In this document: piece by piece, positions 1-9,690 of the stretch
Numbering within the stretch: the first letter of the stretch is position 1
Layout: each line of letters starts with the position of its first letter
Source: CAJBVG01 sp943372995
GTDB lineage: Bacteria; Bacteroidota; Bacteroidia; Sphingobacteriales; Sphingobacteriaceae
DNA: 64,000 bases
Direction: 5' to 3'
NCBI GenBank assembly: GCA_943372995.1
Contig: CALSAQ010000003.1
Coordinates: 186,001 to 250,000 of the forward strand
The notes under the pieces: model-generated
Told to the model about the DNA's origin: nothing
Seen by the model: the letters and a program-made list of their open reading frames with translations, nothing else
The model's database searches: none
Translations under genes and position numbers: made by a program

Positions 1-2
1 AA

Positions 3-71
3 ACAAAAAGTATGAATGACTTGAAAATGAATGATATAGAGGCTATTCTTCAGCTTTTACTAGGGAAATAA
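3..71 (+). CDS. C-terminal end of an unidentified gene cut by the window edge
   Basis: An open frame enters from the left edge and ends at the TAA at 69-71, encoding about 22 residues that end in AILQLLLGK. It is too short to assign to a family. It could equally be a short open frame of no significance, because no codon bias or motif can be judged over this length. It lies about 170 bp upstream of, and on the same strand as, the HU gene. No hairpin terminator is visible between them. Confidence 0.3.
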   Translation, partial: TKSMNDLKMNDIEAILQLLLGK

Positions 72-243
72 AGCCTTAGAGCCCGAGTAGTTAAAAAGAT
101 TTTTAACACAATGTGAATAATTTTTTTGTCGAACCTACTTGTTAATATGAGATTTTACTTCTTCTTTTATATAATAAAATAAGGTGTTTCAGAAGAAACC
201 AAGAAAATAACATATTAACTAACAAATTTTTTAATTAACAATT

Positions 244-519
244 ATGAACAAAGCAGAATTAATCGAAGCAATTGCTTCAGAGTCGAAGCTAACAAAAGCT
301 GATTCAGGAAGAGCGTTAGATGCATTTTTAAATGCAACTACTAAAGCGTTGAAAAAAGGCGACAAATTAACATTAGTTGGTTTCGGAACTTTTTCTGTAA
401 CTAAAAGACCAGCAAGAACAGGACGTAATCCTAAAACTGGTAAAGCAATTAAAATTGCTGCTAAAAAAGTTGCTAAATTCAAAGCAGGTGCTGCTTTAGC
501 AAAAGTAGTAAACAAGTAA
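244..519 (+). CDS. HU-family nucleoid DNA-binding protein
   Basis: This 91-residue protein is a typical bacterial HU: a small basic histone-like protein that works as a dimer, binds and bends DNA with little sequence preference and helps fold the nucleoid. It begins MNKAELIEAIA, the usual first helix of the family. It carries the GFGTF beta strand near residue 47 and the flexible-arm signature RPARTGRNPKTGK at about residues 55-67, where the conserved Arg-Asn-Pro segment intercalates into DNA. The length matches the family norm of about 90 residues. The ATG start follows an A-rich leader with no Shine-Dalgarno sequence, as is usual in Bacteroidota. The gene stands alone and is closed by a strong hairpin terminator. 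Whether it is the main HU or one of several paralogues cannot be told from this window. Confidence 0.95.
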   Translation: MNKAELIEAIASESKLTKADSGRALDAFLNATTKALKKGDKLTLVGFGTFSVTKRPARTGRNPKTGKAIKIAAKKVAKFKAGAALAKVVNK

Positions 520-550
520 TTTTTCGTAGTTTAAATACTACCGAAAACAA

Positions 551-586
551 AAAAGTCCTCCATGAAAATGTGAGGACTTTTTTTTA
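551..586. terminator. Bidirectional rho-independent terminator between HU and the Usp gene
   Basis: A 10-bp perfect stem (551-560 AAAAGTCCTC with 572-581 GAGGACTTTT) has an 11-nt loop and T-rich tails on both strands. It lies between the convergent HU gene and the universal stress gene and can serve both. Confidence 0.85.
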
Positions 587-591
587 TTTTA

Positions 592-1497
592 TTACCATCC
601 GTAGGGATGTAAATCTATAGTATCTGGATGTCGGGCGGGTTGTACACTTAATACAGGAACAGTAGAGTGGTTCACTAATTGTTGGGCAATAGGACCCATT
701 ATGTATTCAACGATATCTTCTTTCTCCATATCTGCCATTACTAATAGCATGTCTGCATGAATCTGTTTACAATAATCAAGTATAGCTTTAGAAGGACTAT
801 GATGTTGAACAATTTCTAATGTGTTTTTTACTTGATGCTCATCTAAGTATGATTGAATCTGAAAACCTTCTCTTTCTATTTTTATTAAATGACTTGTCTC
901 ACCTTCATCCTCTATACCTAAAGTAAAAACTTCTGCGTTAAACCACTTTGCAAATTGTATGGCAACGTTTACTTTCTGACGAGAGAAAGGATCATCTTTA
1001 AACGGTAAAAGAATTTTCTTAATGCCGTGAGCACTCATTGGTTTTTGAACCGAAAGTACTGGACAAGGACATTCTGAAATAATTCTTACGGCATTACTAC
1101 CAATTATAAATTCTCTGAAGCCACTTACACCATGAGTACTCATCACAAGTAAATCATATTTCTCTTCCGAAACCAATTCATTAATTACGCGGTGACTTTT
1201 CCCAAATAATACTCTAGTATCAAATTCATATTGATACTTTTTCTTTAATAATTCAGCAAAACGGTTAAGTTGTTCCGACTTTATTGTTTGTAGTGCTCTT
1301 TCTTTCTCAATAAACTCTTCTGTGCTCATCACAAAGTCGCCTGGAATGCTAAAAGTAAGCATATCTTCAACTGCATGAACCAAAGTGATGTTTGAAGAAT
1401 GGATTTTAGCTATTGCTATAGCATAATCTACTGCGTAAACAGATAAATCCGAAAAATCTATCGGAATGAGTATCTTTTTAATATTTATTGTTTTCAT
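592..1497 (-). CDS. Tandem-domain universal stress protein (UspA family)
   Basis: This 301-residue cytoplasmic protein contains two UspA alpha/beta domains, roughly residues 5-153 and 160-290. Domain 1 opens with KKILIPIDFSDLS, the usual strand and Asp of the nucleotide pocket. It ends with a glycine-rich HGVSGFREFIIGSNA segment followed by CPCPVLSVQ, which resembles the ATP-binding loop of nucleotide-binding Usp proteins. Domain 2 opens with KKILLPFKDD and ends with VPVLSVQP, but its glycine loop is degenerate (EYIMGPIAQQ), so nucleotide binding is more likely in domain 1 only. Tandem Usp proteins of about 280-300 residues are common in Bacteroidota and are linked to stress or stationary-phase survival, but the exact role here is unknown. 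It is a single gene, convergent with HU, sharing the terminator at 551-586. Confidence 0.92.
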   Translation of the reverse strand: MKTINIKKILIPIDFSDLSVYAVDYAIAIAKIHSSNITLVHAVEDMLTFSIPGDFVMSTEEFIEKERALQTIKSEQLNRFAELLKKKYQYEFDTRVLFGKSHRVINELVSEEKYDLLVMSTHGVSGFREFIIGSNAVRIISECPCPVLSVQKPMSAHGIKKILLPFKDDPFSRQKVNVAIQFAKWFNAEVFTLGIEDEGETSHLIKIEREGFQIQSYLDEHQVKNTLEIVQHHSPSKAILDYCKQIHADMLLVMADMEKEDIVEYIMGPIAQQLVNHSTVPVLSVQPARHPDTIDLHPYGW

Positions 1498-1656
1498 ATC
1501 GATTTGAATTATAGTCTATAAGTTAACAATACAATGATAAGAACTGTTTTTTTAATAAAACATGAGGAAAATCATGCCTCGCATATTCTTAGTCATATTA
1601 TAATACTTGATTAATAGATATTTTTTTTGAATATTTACTGATTATAAACACTTTAA

Positions 1657-3699
1657 ATGAATTTTATGAAAAAAACCAGTTTACTCTTAGTGCTTTTAAC
1701 TGCTGGTGTATTATCGACACAAGCTCAATCGTTTTCCGACGATTTTGAGTCGTATACAGCTGGCAATAAATTAGGACCACAATCTACCAATTGGACTACA
1801 TGGAGCAATGCAGATGGTGGTACAGAAGACGTCAATGTGATAACAACAGATGCACACAGTGGAACTAAATCAATTTATTTTAGTTCAACAAGCAGCACTG
1901 GTGGACCAGCCGACGTTGTTCTTCCTTTTGCGGGACCGCATACACAAGGTGTATTTGAATTCAAAGCATGGTTCAAAGTTCCTAGCACAAAAACTGCTTA
2001 TTTCAATTTCCAAGCAGAGAATGCCATTGGTACAACATGGGCAATGGATTGCTACATGAATGCAGATGGATCATTAAACATCAACAATGGAGCCGTAACA
2101 CAGGTTACAGCTAGTTATCCTCAAGGTCAGTGGTATCAATTAAAAATAAAGGCAAACTTAAGTACTAACCATTGGGAAGTATTTGTTGATAGTGCTCTAG
2201 TAGGTTCATTCACTAATACTGTTAATAAAATTGCTTCTTTGGACCTTTATCCTGCGAATGCTGATGCAAGTTTTTGGGTAGATGATGTTTCTTACTCACT
2301 TACTCCATACGTATTGCCTAGCTTAAATGCTGCAATAGGTAATGTATCTATTCCTAATGGTCTAGTAGGACAAACTCGTAAACCAAAAGTTTCTGTTAGA
2401 AACCTTGGTCAAACTGCTATCACTTCATTTGATTTGAGTATTACTCACAAAGGTACTTCAATCAATAAATCATTATCTGGTTTAAATATCGCTTCTTTAG
2501 CTGAGTATAAAATGGAGCTTACAGAAGATTTCTTATTACCAGCAAATAACGATACCGCTACATTAACTATTTCAAATATTAATGGAATGGCTAATGATGA
2601 CGATACTGTAGATAATTCTAAAACTATAGTTATTGCAACTGTTATACCTGCTCCAGGTAAAATAGTAGTTGCTGAAGAAGGTACAGGAACTTGGTGTCAG
2701 TGGTGCCCTCGTGGTGCTGTATTTATGGATATGATGTCTCATAACTACGAAGGTTACTTTGCTCCTATTGCTGTTCACAACGCAGATCCAATGGTAGTAA
2801 CAGAATACGATGCTGCAGTAAGTGCATCTATCCCTGGTTACCCAAGTGTTTTGGCTGATCGTTTAACAATTATAGATCCAAGTGAATTAGAAGATGATTT
2901 CTATGATAAAATTGTTCTTGCTCCTGAAGTAACTCTAGAGAATGGAGCTACTTACGATGCAATGACACGTCAATTAAAAGTATCAATTACCACTACATTA
3001 AATAAAGATTTATCAGGCGATTACAGAATTGCTTGTGTATTAACTCAAGATAGTGTTAGAGGAACTGGTTCTGCATACAACCAATCAAATGCTTATGCTG
3101 GTGGTGGTAATGGTGTAATGGGAGGTTATGAATTATTGCCTAACCCAGTACCTGCTGCACAAATGATCTACGATCACGTAGCACGTCACATTAGCCCAAG
3201 CTTTGCTGGTCATCCTGATGCATTAGCTTCTACTACAGATAGCGGTGCGTCGGTAACTTATACCTTTACTTATGTTCTTCCTTCAAACTGGAATGATACA
3301 AAAATGAATATCATCGGTATGGTTATGAATCCAAACGGCAATATTGTTAATGGAAGTTTCACTACAATTCCTCAAGCAGTAACTAATGGTTACGTTATGG
3401 GTACTGAAATTGGTGGAAACATGGTTGGTATAAACAAATTATCTGGCCCTGATGCTATTCGTATCGCACCAAATCCTGGTACTGAAATTTCTAATATCAT
3501 GTTATCTCTAACTGCTGAAGCAAATGTTCAAGTTGAAATTTACAACATGAATGGAGCTAAAGTAGCTACTAAAGATTATGGCATGTTAAATGGCGAAATG
3601 CAATTACCAATTCAATTATCTGAATTAAGTTCTGGTTTATACTTAGTAAAAGTATTAGTAGACTCAAACCCTACTACACTTAAACTAATGAAAAACTAA
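1657..3699 (+). CDS. Secreted Omp28/thioredoxin-like protein with T9SS sorting domain
   Basis: The product is a 680-residue exported protein. A signal peptide (MKKTSLLLVLLTAG...) begins at the second Met, at 1666, which may be the true start. Residues about 25-215 look like a concanavalin/LamG-type beta sandwich (DDFESYTAG near the start). The centre (about 330-560) resembles the Omp28-related family, a thioredoxin-like fold, and contains a CQWC motif in GTGTWCQWCPRG, followed by the PGYPSVLADR cis-proline loop region. The last 75 residues form a T9SS type A sorting domain (APNPGTE, LSSGLYLVKV, LKLMKN at the end). I infer a cell-surface or released protein with a redox-type CxxC. Whether the thiols are catalytic is unknown. 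It is monocistronic, with a strong terminator downstream. Confidence 0.85.
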   Translation: MNFMKKTSLLLVLLTAGVLSTQAQSFSDDFESYTAGNKLGPQSTNWTTWSNADGGTEDVNVITTDAHSGTKSIYFSSTSSTGGPADVVLPFAGPHTQGVFEFKAWFKVPSTKTAYFNFQAENAIGTTWAMDCYMNADGSLNINNGAVTQVTASYPQGQWYQLKIKANLSTNHWEVFVDSALVGSFTNTVNKIASLDLYPANADASFWVDDVSYSLTPYVLPSLNAAIGNVSIPNGLVGQTRKPKVSVRNLGQTAITSFDLSITHKGTSINKSLSGLNIASLAEYKMELTEDFLLPANNDTATLTISNINGMANDDDTVDNSKTIVIATVIPAPGKIVVAEEGTGTWCQWCPRGAVFMDMMSHNYEGYFAPIAVHNADPMVVTEYDAAVSASIPGYPSVLADRLTIIDPSELEDDFYDKIVLAPEVTLENGATYDAMTRQLKVSITTTLNKDLSGDYRIACVLTQDSVRGTGSAYNQSNAYAGGGNGVMGGYELLPNPVPAAQMIYDHVARHISPSFAGHPDALASTTDSGASVTYTFTYVLPSNWNDTKMNIIGMVMNPNGNIVNGSFTTIPQAVTNGYVMGTEIGGNMVGINKLSGPDAIRIAPNPGTEISNIMLSLTAEANVQVEIYNMNGAKVATKDYGMLNGEMQLPIQLSELSSGLYLVKVLVDSNPTTLKLMKN

Positions 3700-3717
3700 T
3701 CACAATTCTTTTTAAAT

Positions 3718-3750
3718 AAAAAAGGCCTCGAAAATTCGAGGCCTTTTTTA
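3718..3750. terminator. Bidirectional terminator between two convergent T9SS genes
   Basis: The arms AAAGGCCTCG and CGAGGCCTTT form a GC-rich stem, extended by flanking A/T pairs, around an AAAATT loop and followed by a T run on either strand. It lies between the convergent genes ending at 3699 and 3773. Confidence 0.88.
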
Positions 3751-3772
3751 TTTCATCAAACTCAATGTAATA

Positions 3773-6700
3773 CTATTGAACAACGAACTTCATTTCTCTA
3801 ATTCCTTGTTTAGTTTTTATTTGTAATACATAAACACCTGCACCATTTTGCTCAATAGGCATTTCGTATTTACCTTTTGATTGAACGCCTTCTAATATAA
3901 TTTCTTGAGTAACCTGACCTAGAACATTAATCACATTAATATTTACTTCTGTTACCTCATTTAAAGTATACTTTAATGTAAATTGTCCTTTAGATGGATT
4001 CGGATAAATACTAAGTTCATTGATTAATTTACCTTCATTTAATCCAACTAGAACAACATGCATAGTGTCTGATATTGCAGAACATCCTAATGAATCAAAT
4101 ATCTCCACTTTATACGAACCTGATTCTGTTACAACATAAGTTTGCAAAGTATCATCAACTAAACTTAAGTCATCTTTATACCATTGATAAGCATTTGCAA
4201 TGCTAGAAGTTAATGTTAAAGAATCTCTTGTAATAGTTGGTTTTGTTGGTGTTGGGAACACTTCCACTTCAATAGTATCAGAACTTACAACACATAAATT
4301 TGGAGCTGCGCTTGTGGTTACATGATATTTCCCCGACTGAACTGCCGTATAAGTAATCTGATTTGCAGATGGAATTTCAACTCCATCTTTGTACCATTTA
4401 TTTAACGTAGTAGCATTAGAAATTAAGGTCACTTCCCCTCCTTCACAAAACTCTGTTGGCCCAGTTAAACTTACCATTGGTTTTGGTGGGTAGTTCAGTA
4501 CCTGTACATTTAATGGATTAGAAACCGCTGAACAATTTTGTACATTTTTTACTTCAACAGTATATGCACCTGCTTCTGTAACTTGTAATGTGTTTTGTGT
4601 AGCATTTGATATTGGACTTCCATTTTTATACCATTGATAATTACTTGCTGTACTTGCTGTAAGTATGGTTGTTTCACCCTGACATATTGTGTTATTCCCT
4701 TGTACAGTTGGTTTATTAGGTGATGGCACTGTAAACAATTCTACAGGAGAAGAAATTGTAGTACAAGAACCTTCTGATATTTCTACAGTATATAATCCTG
4801 CTTGTGTTGCATTATAAGTATTCGAATTTGCTCCTGAAATAATAGAACCTCCTAAATACCATTGATAAGTATAATTTACATTGGCAGTGGTTGATAAACT
4901 AACCGTTTCTCCTACGCAAAAAGTATCCTTCGCAGGTGGGTTAATAACCGCTGACAAAGATGAATTTCCTATTTTAAACATCCCGCCTACAGTAGAACTT
5001 GTATTAAAACTACCAGACCAACCTACAGTCTCAGAAAAGAAATCTATTGAGGTATGCTGTATCGCATCTATAGAAGTCCAAGTAGCTCCATTGTCTGTTG
5101 AATACGCTGAACCTGCACCTGCTGTTGTATTCGCACCCGACACATAATAGGTACCAGTAGTTCCAGGTACATAAGTTAATCCTGATTTGTTTCCTATACC
5201 AGCCGTGTTCGTAGTTAATAAAGACCAGGTAGCACCTGCATCAGTAGTTTGGTAAATACCAATATCAACACTGTTCAAATCTACTCCAGTAAGTAAACCA
5301 TTAGTTGCGTTTTTAAAAGCAATATTAGTTAGGGTTACTGATGTACCAAGTGGTGTACTTGCTACTGCCCATGTAGCTCCTTTATCAGCACTTCTAAATA
5401 TTCTTCCTTTAGTAGTTAAAAACCATATGGAATTTCCTGAAGCAGTAAAATACCCAATAGTTCCATACTCATCTGCAGCTATTGGTGCAGGAATGTTTGC
5501 AGAGTTAACTCTAGTCCAAGTAGTGCCACCATTATTCGTAGTATAAATTTCAAAGTAACCTCCTGCTGGGTCTCCTTGTGCAACTCCATCATTTCCGTTG
5601 AAGAAATGAACAAAATTGATAAATGAAGATGCTGTATTATATGAAGCTGTAGACTGACGAGTCCAAGTTGTACCTCCATTAGTAGTTTGATACACTCCTT
5701 GTGCCGCTACTGTAGCTGTATTAGGGAATAGAGAAGCCCATGCTGTATCTTGGTGAGAAGAAGTAATATTAGCAATAGCATAACTACTTGCTATTGGTAT
5801 ATTTCCTGGAACCCATGTTTGTCCTGCATCAATAGTTCTCGTATAATCTCTAATTACAGCATTTGATCCACTACCATCATAAGCAACAGCCCAGGCAACA
5901 TTTGAGTTTACAATCTCTACATGTCGAATCCCTCTAGATGCAGTAGTAAAACCTGTTGCTTGAGTATTCCATGTTACACAATTGGATGTTGAGTTAGAAT
6001 TAACAGTGATATATGATAATTTAATTAATGAATCTACACCCGCTGTATTACTTACTTTTAATTTAACGGTATAAGTTCCTGGATTTACATAACTAACTGT
6101 TGGATTTTGAGAGCTTGATGTACTTGGATTTCCACCTGTGAATGTCCAGGTCCAATTGGTAGGTGTATTAGTCGACTGATCAGTAAAGTTAATCGACTGA
6201 CCAGCATTAATGGTAGTTTGATTTGCAGTAAAATTAGCTATAGGTATTTGTACTGTAACAACATTTGCTAAATCCGATTCCCATATTCCTCTTCCAAAGG
6301 TTGCTGCTCTAATTTTAGATGTTGCATAATGAATATCTAATTCTCTAACACTTACTGCAGGCATGTTTGTATTGTAATAAGTCCATGCAGTAGAATTATT
6401 TTTATAATACACTCCGATATCAGTACCAACATATAAAGCATCTTCAGCAGCTGTTTGATAAGCCACACAATTTACAGGGGCATTAGGTAAACCTGTTGAG
6501 ATATTTGTCCATGATGAACCTCCATTGGTACTCATAAAAATTTTATTGCTAGCTGAATATCCAGAAAATGTTACATAAAGCTGATTTGGGTTTGCCGACG
6601 AAACAGTTATATATGTTATTGATGCAGATGCAACAGGAAGCCCAGAAGTGATATTGCTCCAAGTAGTTCCACCATTAGTAGTTTTAAATAATTTATTATT

Positions 6701-8557
6701 AGTTGCAGCATAAACATAATCGCCGTTGCTAGGTGCAATAGCCATAGAGGTATACTCAGCACCAGCACTTAAATTACTGGTTACTGTAGTCCATGATGTA
6801 CCCGAATTTGTTGATTTATATATTTCGGTATATCCGGCATAAAGTGTCGTAGTGGTTGTAGGATGAATCACATAAGGAGTAATCCAGGCTCCATCTGGCG
6901 AACCTGCTGGTTTTATATCAACAAAACTACTTCCTCCATTTGTCGATCTAAATAAATTTCCAAATTGATAAGAAACATAAACCTTATTCGCATTGGTATG
7001 GTCTACTAAACATTTCATTCCATCACCACCATATACTGAAGACCACGCTCCAGAGGATAATCTGTTTGTTCCATTATCTTGAGCACCTGCATAAATTATA
7101 TTTGCATTAGTAGCTGCTCCACTTAATCTGTAAAACTGAGTAATTTGCAATCCATTACTTAGGTCAGTCCAACTAGAACCATTGTTTGTCGATTTTCTTA
7201 ACCCACCATCATTACAAGAAAATATAGTGTTTGAATTGGGTAGAAAATCAAAATTATGTTGATCGGCATGAACGAAAGGTAATGTACCGGTACCACCAGC
7301 ATACCAATGACCTGTTATACTAAAGGTACTTCCACCATTTGTAGATTTCCAAATATTTATACCTCCAACATAAATCAAGTTTGCATCTAAAGGAGATACC
7401 GCTAATGCTAAGTCGTACCAACCTTGTCCGCCCGTGCCAGAACCTGTTTCATCTCCTGAAAGAATGTTTGGAGTGCTATGTACCAATGAGTAAGATTGCC
7501 CTGAATTTGTAGATTTATACAATCCTTTGTATCCTGAATTGGTTGCATTAGCAATAAGCGCGTAAACTACTGTTGGGTCTGCAGGGGTTACTGCTATTGA
7601 TATTCTCATTACATCTGATGAAGGAATACCAGTAGCAATATTAAAAGAAGAACCTCCATTAGTAGAGTAATAACATTTACCAGTACCTCCAGAGCTATAG
7701 CTTGCAGCATATACAATATTAGGATCACCCGGTTTAAATTCTGCGTCGTAAAATATACCCGATGCTATTACCGCAGTAAATGTACCACCGCCTGTAGTTG
7801 TTCTATACAAACCACTATTGGTTGCAGCAAGAATAATATCAGGGTTAACTGGATTAATAATTAAACGTGCAATTCTGAAATAATTTGAAGGAACTTTTTG
7901 TAAACCTACAACAGTCCATGTAGCACCACCATCAATACTTTTTAATATTCCTACACTATAGGTGTCACTTGCATCAGCATCACCAGTTGCTACATAAATA
8001 ATATTAGAATTAGTTGGGTGAATAGCAATATCAGATATCCCTAATGAAGCTGTAGTCGTAGGAATGTTTGTCCAAGAACCACCACCATCAATAGATTTCC
8101 ACAAGCCACCACCTGGAGTGCCTATCCATATAATATTGGAATTAGTAGGATCAAAGCGTACACAATTCACCCTTCCTATACCAGCAGAGGCATAACCTAA
8201 GCCATTAGCAGGTACGGTTGTTGGCCCTAGGGGCTGCCAATTTGCAGCAAATAATGATCTGTTTTGTTTAGGGAAACTTGCATCGTGTATTACTTTTCTT
8301 AACTCTGCATCAATAATTTCGTGAGGAAGTTTACCCGTGGGATAAACTCTAGGCTCCATGAAATTTTCCCAACGTTTAAACTGTTTATAGCCTTGACCTT
8401 TGCCTGGTGTTTTATCTTTCCATGCTTTGTTAAATGCCTGTTGAACGTCGTAGAAATTTACATTCGGATCTTGCATCATCAGGAACCAAGGTTGATCCTG
8501 TGCAAATAGGAAATTTGCATTAAACAAGATCAGAATAATAAGTGCGATTTTTTTCAT
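3773..8557 (-). CDS. Giant T9SS protein with BNR/sortilin-like repeats, PKD and Ig-like domains
   Basis: This 1594-residue secreted protein has a signal peptide (MKKIALIILILFNANFLFAQ). About residues 110-765 contain a long series of Asp-box/BNR repeats of the S-T-N-G-G-S-S-W type; I count about eleven, as in sortilin/Vps10-like beta-propellers. One PKD domain follows at about 770-855 (WTWTFTGGNP, GTYTVKLKVSN). A second Asp-box group of about six repeats (855-1190) resembles Ycf48-like propellers. Three or four tandem Ig-like modules marked by QWYKDG/QWYKNG and YTVEV strands occupy about 1200-1510. The end is a T9SS type A sorting domain (SIYPNPSKGQ, GVYVLQIKT, KFVVQ). Such proteins are attached to or released from the outer membrane; binding or glycan recognition is a guess, and no catalytic domain is evident. 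It is transcribed alone and convergent with its neighbour. Confidence 0.88.
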   Translation of the reverse strand: MKKIALIILILFNANFLFAQDQPWFLMMQDPNVNFYDVQQAFNKAWKDKTPGKGQGYKQFKRWENFMEPRVYPTGKLPHEIIDAELRKVIHDASFPKQNRSLFAANWQPLGPTTVPANGLGYASAGIGRVNCVRFDPTNSNIIWIGTPGGGLWKSIDGGGSWTNIPTTTASLGISDIAIHPTNSNIIYVATGDADASDTYSVGILKSIDGGATWTVVGLQKVPSNYFRIARLIINPVNPDIILAATNSGLYRTTTGGGTFTAVIASGIFYDAEFKPGDPNIVYAASYSSGGTGKCYYSTNGGSSFNIATGIPSSDVMRISIAVTPADPTVVYALIANATNSGYKGLYKSTNSGQSYSLVHSTPNILSGDETGSGTGGQGWYDLALAVSPLDANLIYVGGINIWKSTNGGSTFSITGHWYAGGTGTLPFVHADQHNFDFLPNSNTIFSCNDGGLRKSTNNGSSWTDLSNGLQITQFYRLSGAATNANIIYAGAQDNGTNRLSSGAWSSVYGGDGMKCLVDHTNANKVYVSYQFGNLFRSTNGGSSFVDIKPAGSPDGAWITPYVIHPTTTTTLYAGYTEIYKSTNSGTSWTTVTSNLSAGAEYTSMAIAPSNGDYVYAATNNKLFKTTNGGTTWSNITSGLPVASASITYITVSSANPNQLYVTFSGYSASNKIFMSTNGGSSWTNISTGLPNAPVNCVAYQTAAEDALYVGTDIGVYYKNNSTAWTYYNTNMPAVSVRELDIHYATSKIRAATFGRGIWESDLANVVTVQIPIANFTANQTTINAGQSINFTDQSTNTPTNWTWTFTGGNPSTSSSQNPTVSYVNPGTYTVKLKVSNTAGVDSLIKLSYITVNSNSTSNCVTWNTQATGFTTASRGIRHVEIVNSNVAWAVAYDGSGSNAVIRDYTRTIDAGQTWVPGNIPIASSYAIANITSSHQDTAWASLFPNTATVAAQGVYQTTNGGTTWTRQSTASYNTASSFINFVHFFNGNDGVAQGDPAGGYFEIYTTNNGGTTWTRVNSANIPAPIAADEYGTIGYFTASGNSIWFLTTKGRIFRSADKGATWAVASTPLGTSVTLTNIAFKNATNGLLTGVDLNSVDIGIYQTTDAGATWSLLTTNTAGIGNKSGLTYVPGTTGTYYVSGANTTAGAGSAYSTDNGATWTSIDAIQHTSIDFFSETVGWSGSFNTSSTVGGMFKIGNSSLSAVINPPAKDTFCVGETVSLSTTANVNYTYQWYLGGSIISGANSNTYNATQAGLYTVEISEGSCTTISSPVELFTVPSPNKPTVQGNNTICQGETTILTASTASNYQWYKNGSPISNATQNTLQVTEAGAYTVEVKNVQNCSAVSNPLNVQVLNYPPKPMVSLTGPTEFCEGGEVTLISNATTLNKWYKDGVEIPSANQITYTAVQSGKYHVTTSAAPNLCVVSSDTIEVEVFPTPTKPTITRDSLTLTSSIANAYQWYKDDLSLVDDTLQTYVVTESGSYKVEIFDSLGCSAISDTMHVVLVGLNEGKLINELSIYPNPSKGQFTLKYTLNEVTEVNINVINVLGQVTQEIILEGVQSKGKYEMPIEQNGAGVYVLQIKTKQGIREMKFVVQ

Positions 8558-8620
8558 TTTATATTTGTATACAAATAGTTATGTATCAAATATAACATTA
8601 AAAAAAATTATACGAAATCA

Positions 8621-9688
8621 CTAATCTTTTACTCTTGCTAGTGCTAATGCATTAATCATCCAGCTTGGTAGATTTTTTTCGGCGTCGCGTTTTCTTAGGT
8701 TTAAATACAAACCTAGCTTCTTAATAATAGGCACTCTATGTGTTTCAACAAATTCAATTAGAGTACCATCTGGGTCTTCTGTATAAGAAAAATGCCCTGC
8801 AGCCTCTCCCATATCGAAACTATCACTGCTATTCACCGTAAACGGATAATTTAATGCTTCACATTTTTCTTCTAATGCTTTCATTCCATTCACATCGAAA
8901 CATAAATGAATAAACCCTAAATCCCCCCAATACCTGTTTTCGAATATTTTATTCGGTTTTCTATTTAAATCTTGGAAAAGCTCTATTTGCGAAGGACCAA
9001 ATAATCTGCTAAAACCACCAATTCTAGTTGAAGAATGCTTTAATAACACTCTTTTAAATTGACTATTTCCACCTGAAAGACCATTTAAATCATCGAAAGA
9101 ACCTTCTTTACTATAAACTATCTGATCGTAGCCCAACACATCTTTATAGAACTTAATCGATTTTTCGATATCCGTTACCCCAATTAAACATCCACCAATA
9201 CCACCTGTTAAGTCTTTTCTATTTTTATACCAAACCTCTTCTTGCATAATCTCAAATACATTTCCGTAAGGGTCTTTTAAGAAGAAATGGTATTCATTGT
9301 TTGGATTTTTTTTCAATTCTGTGATCACATTTAATTGCTGTTGTTTAGCATAGTGATACATTTCTTCTACATTTCTGCATTTTATTTTTGCTGCGAAAAT
9401 CCCTAAATCGCCTAATTGAATATCGAACTTCGGTGCTTCAGGTACTCGTTTTGTGTATTGCCAAATTTCAAAGCCACCTCCACCAGCAATATTTATCGCT
9501 AAAATGGCATAACGTTCTTGTGGTTGATTACCTGTATATCTTTGCATTAAGCCTGCTGTTGCTGCATCTTTAAATACTGGTATATCCATGCTGAAATGCT
9601 TACGATACCATGCCCATGCCTCTTCAGCATTATTTACACCAATGCCTACTTGTTGAATTCCACTAATAATGACTCTGTTGTTTGCCAT
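8621..9688 (-). CDS. Two-module VOC (glyoxalase/bleomycin-resistance/dioxygenase) family protein
   Basis: The protein is 355 residues from the chosen start MANNRVIISG. An ATG 18 codons further upstream would overlap the preceding gene, whereas the chosen ATG lies two bases after that gene's TAA at 9691-9693. It has two VOC halves with the paired beta-alpha-beta-beta-beta pattern: residues about 8-130 (QVGIGVNNAEEAWAWYRKHF, then KDPYGNVFEIMQ) and about 140-315 (IGVTDIEKSIKFYKDVLGY, FIHLCFDV, DPDGTLIEFVE). The His in GFIHLC and the Glu in IEFVE are in places where VOC enzymes hold a metal. The size and duplication recall extradiol or 4-hydroxyphenylpyruvate dioxygenases, but the substrate cannot be assigned. 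It is the last gene of a purT-SDR-VOC operon, so it may act with the adjacent dehydrogenase. Confidence 0.8.
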   Translation of the reverse strand: MANNRVIISGIQQVGIGVNNAEEAWAWYRKHFSMDIPVFKDAATAGLMQRYTGNQPQERYAILAINIAGGGGFEIWQYTKRVPEAPKFDIQLGDLGIFAAKIKCRNVEEMYHYAKQQQLNVITELKKNPNNEYHFFLKDPYGNVFEIMQEEVWYKNRKDLTGGIGGCLIGVTDIEKSIKFYKDVLGYDQIVYSKEGSFDDLNGLSGGNSQFKRVLLKHSSTRIGGFSRLFGPSQIELFQDLNRKPNKIFENRYWGDLGFIHLCFDVNGMKALEEKCEALNYPFTVNSSDSFDMGEAAGHFSYTEDPDGTLIEFVETHRVPIIKKLGLYLNLRKRDAEKNLPSWMINALALARVKD

Positions 9689-9690
9689 AT

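Noticed and set aside
231..515. Minus-strand frame opposite HU
   Set aside because: It lies wholly over the HU gene, which has clear family motifs, and has no supporting sequence features.
1560..1590. Small inverted repeat CATGA...TCATG upstream of the 1657 gene as an operator
   Set aside because: The arms are only 5 bp in AT-rich DNA, which is expected by chance.
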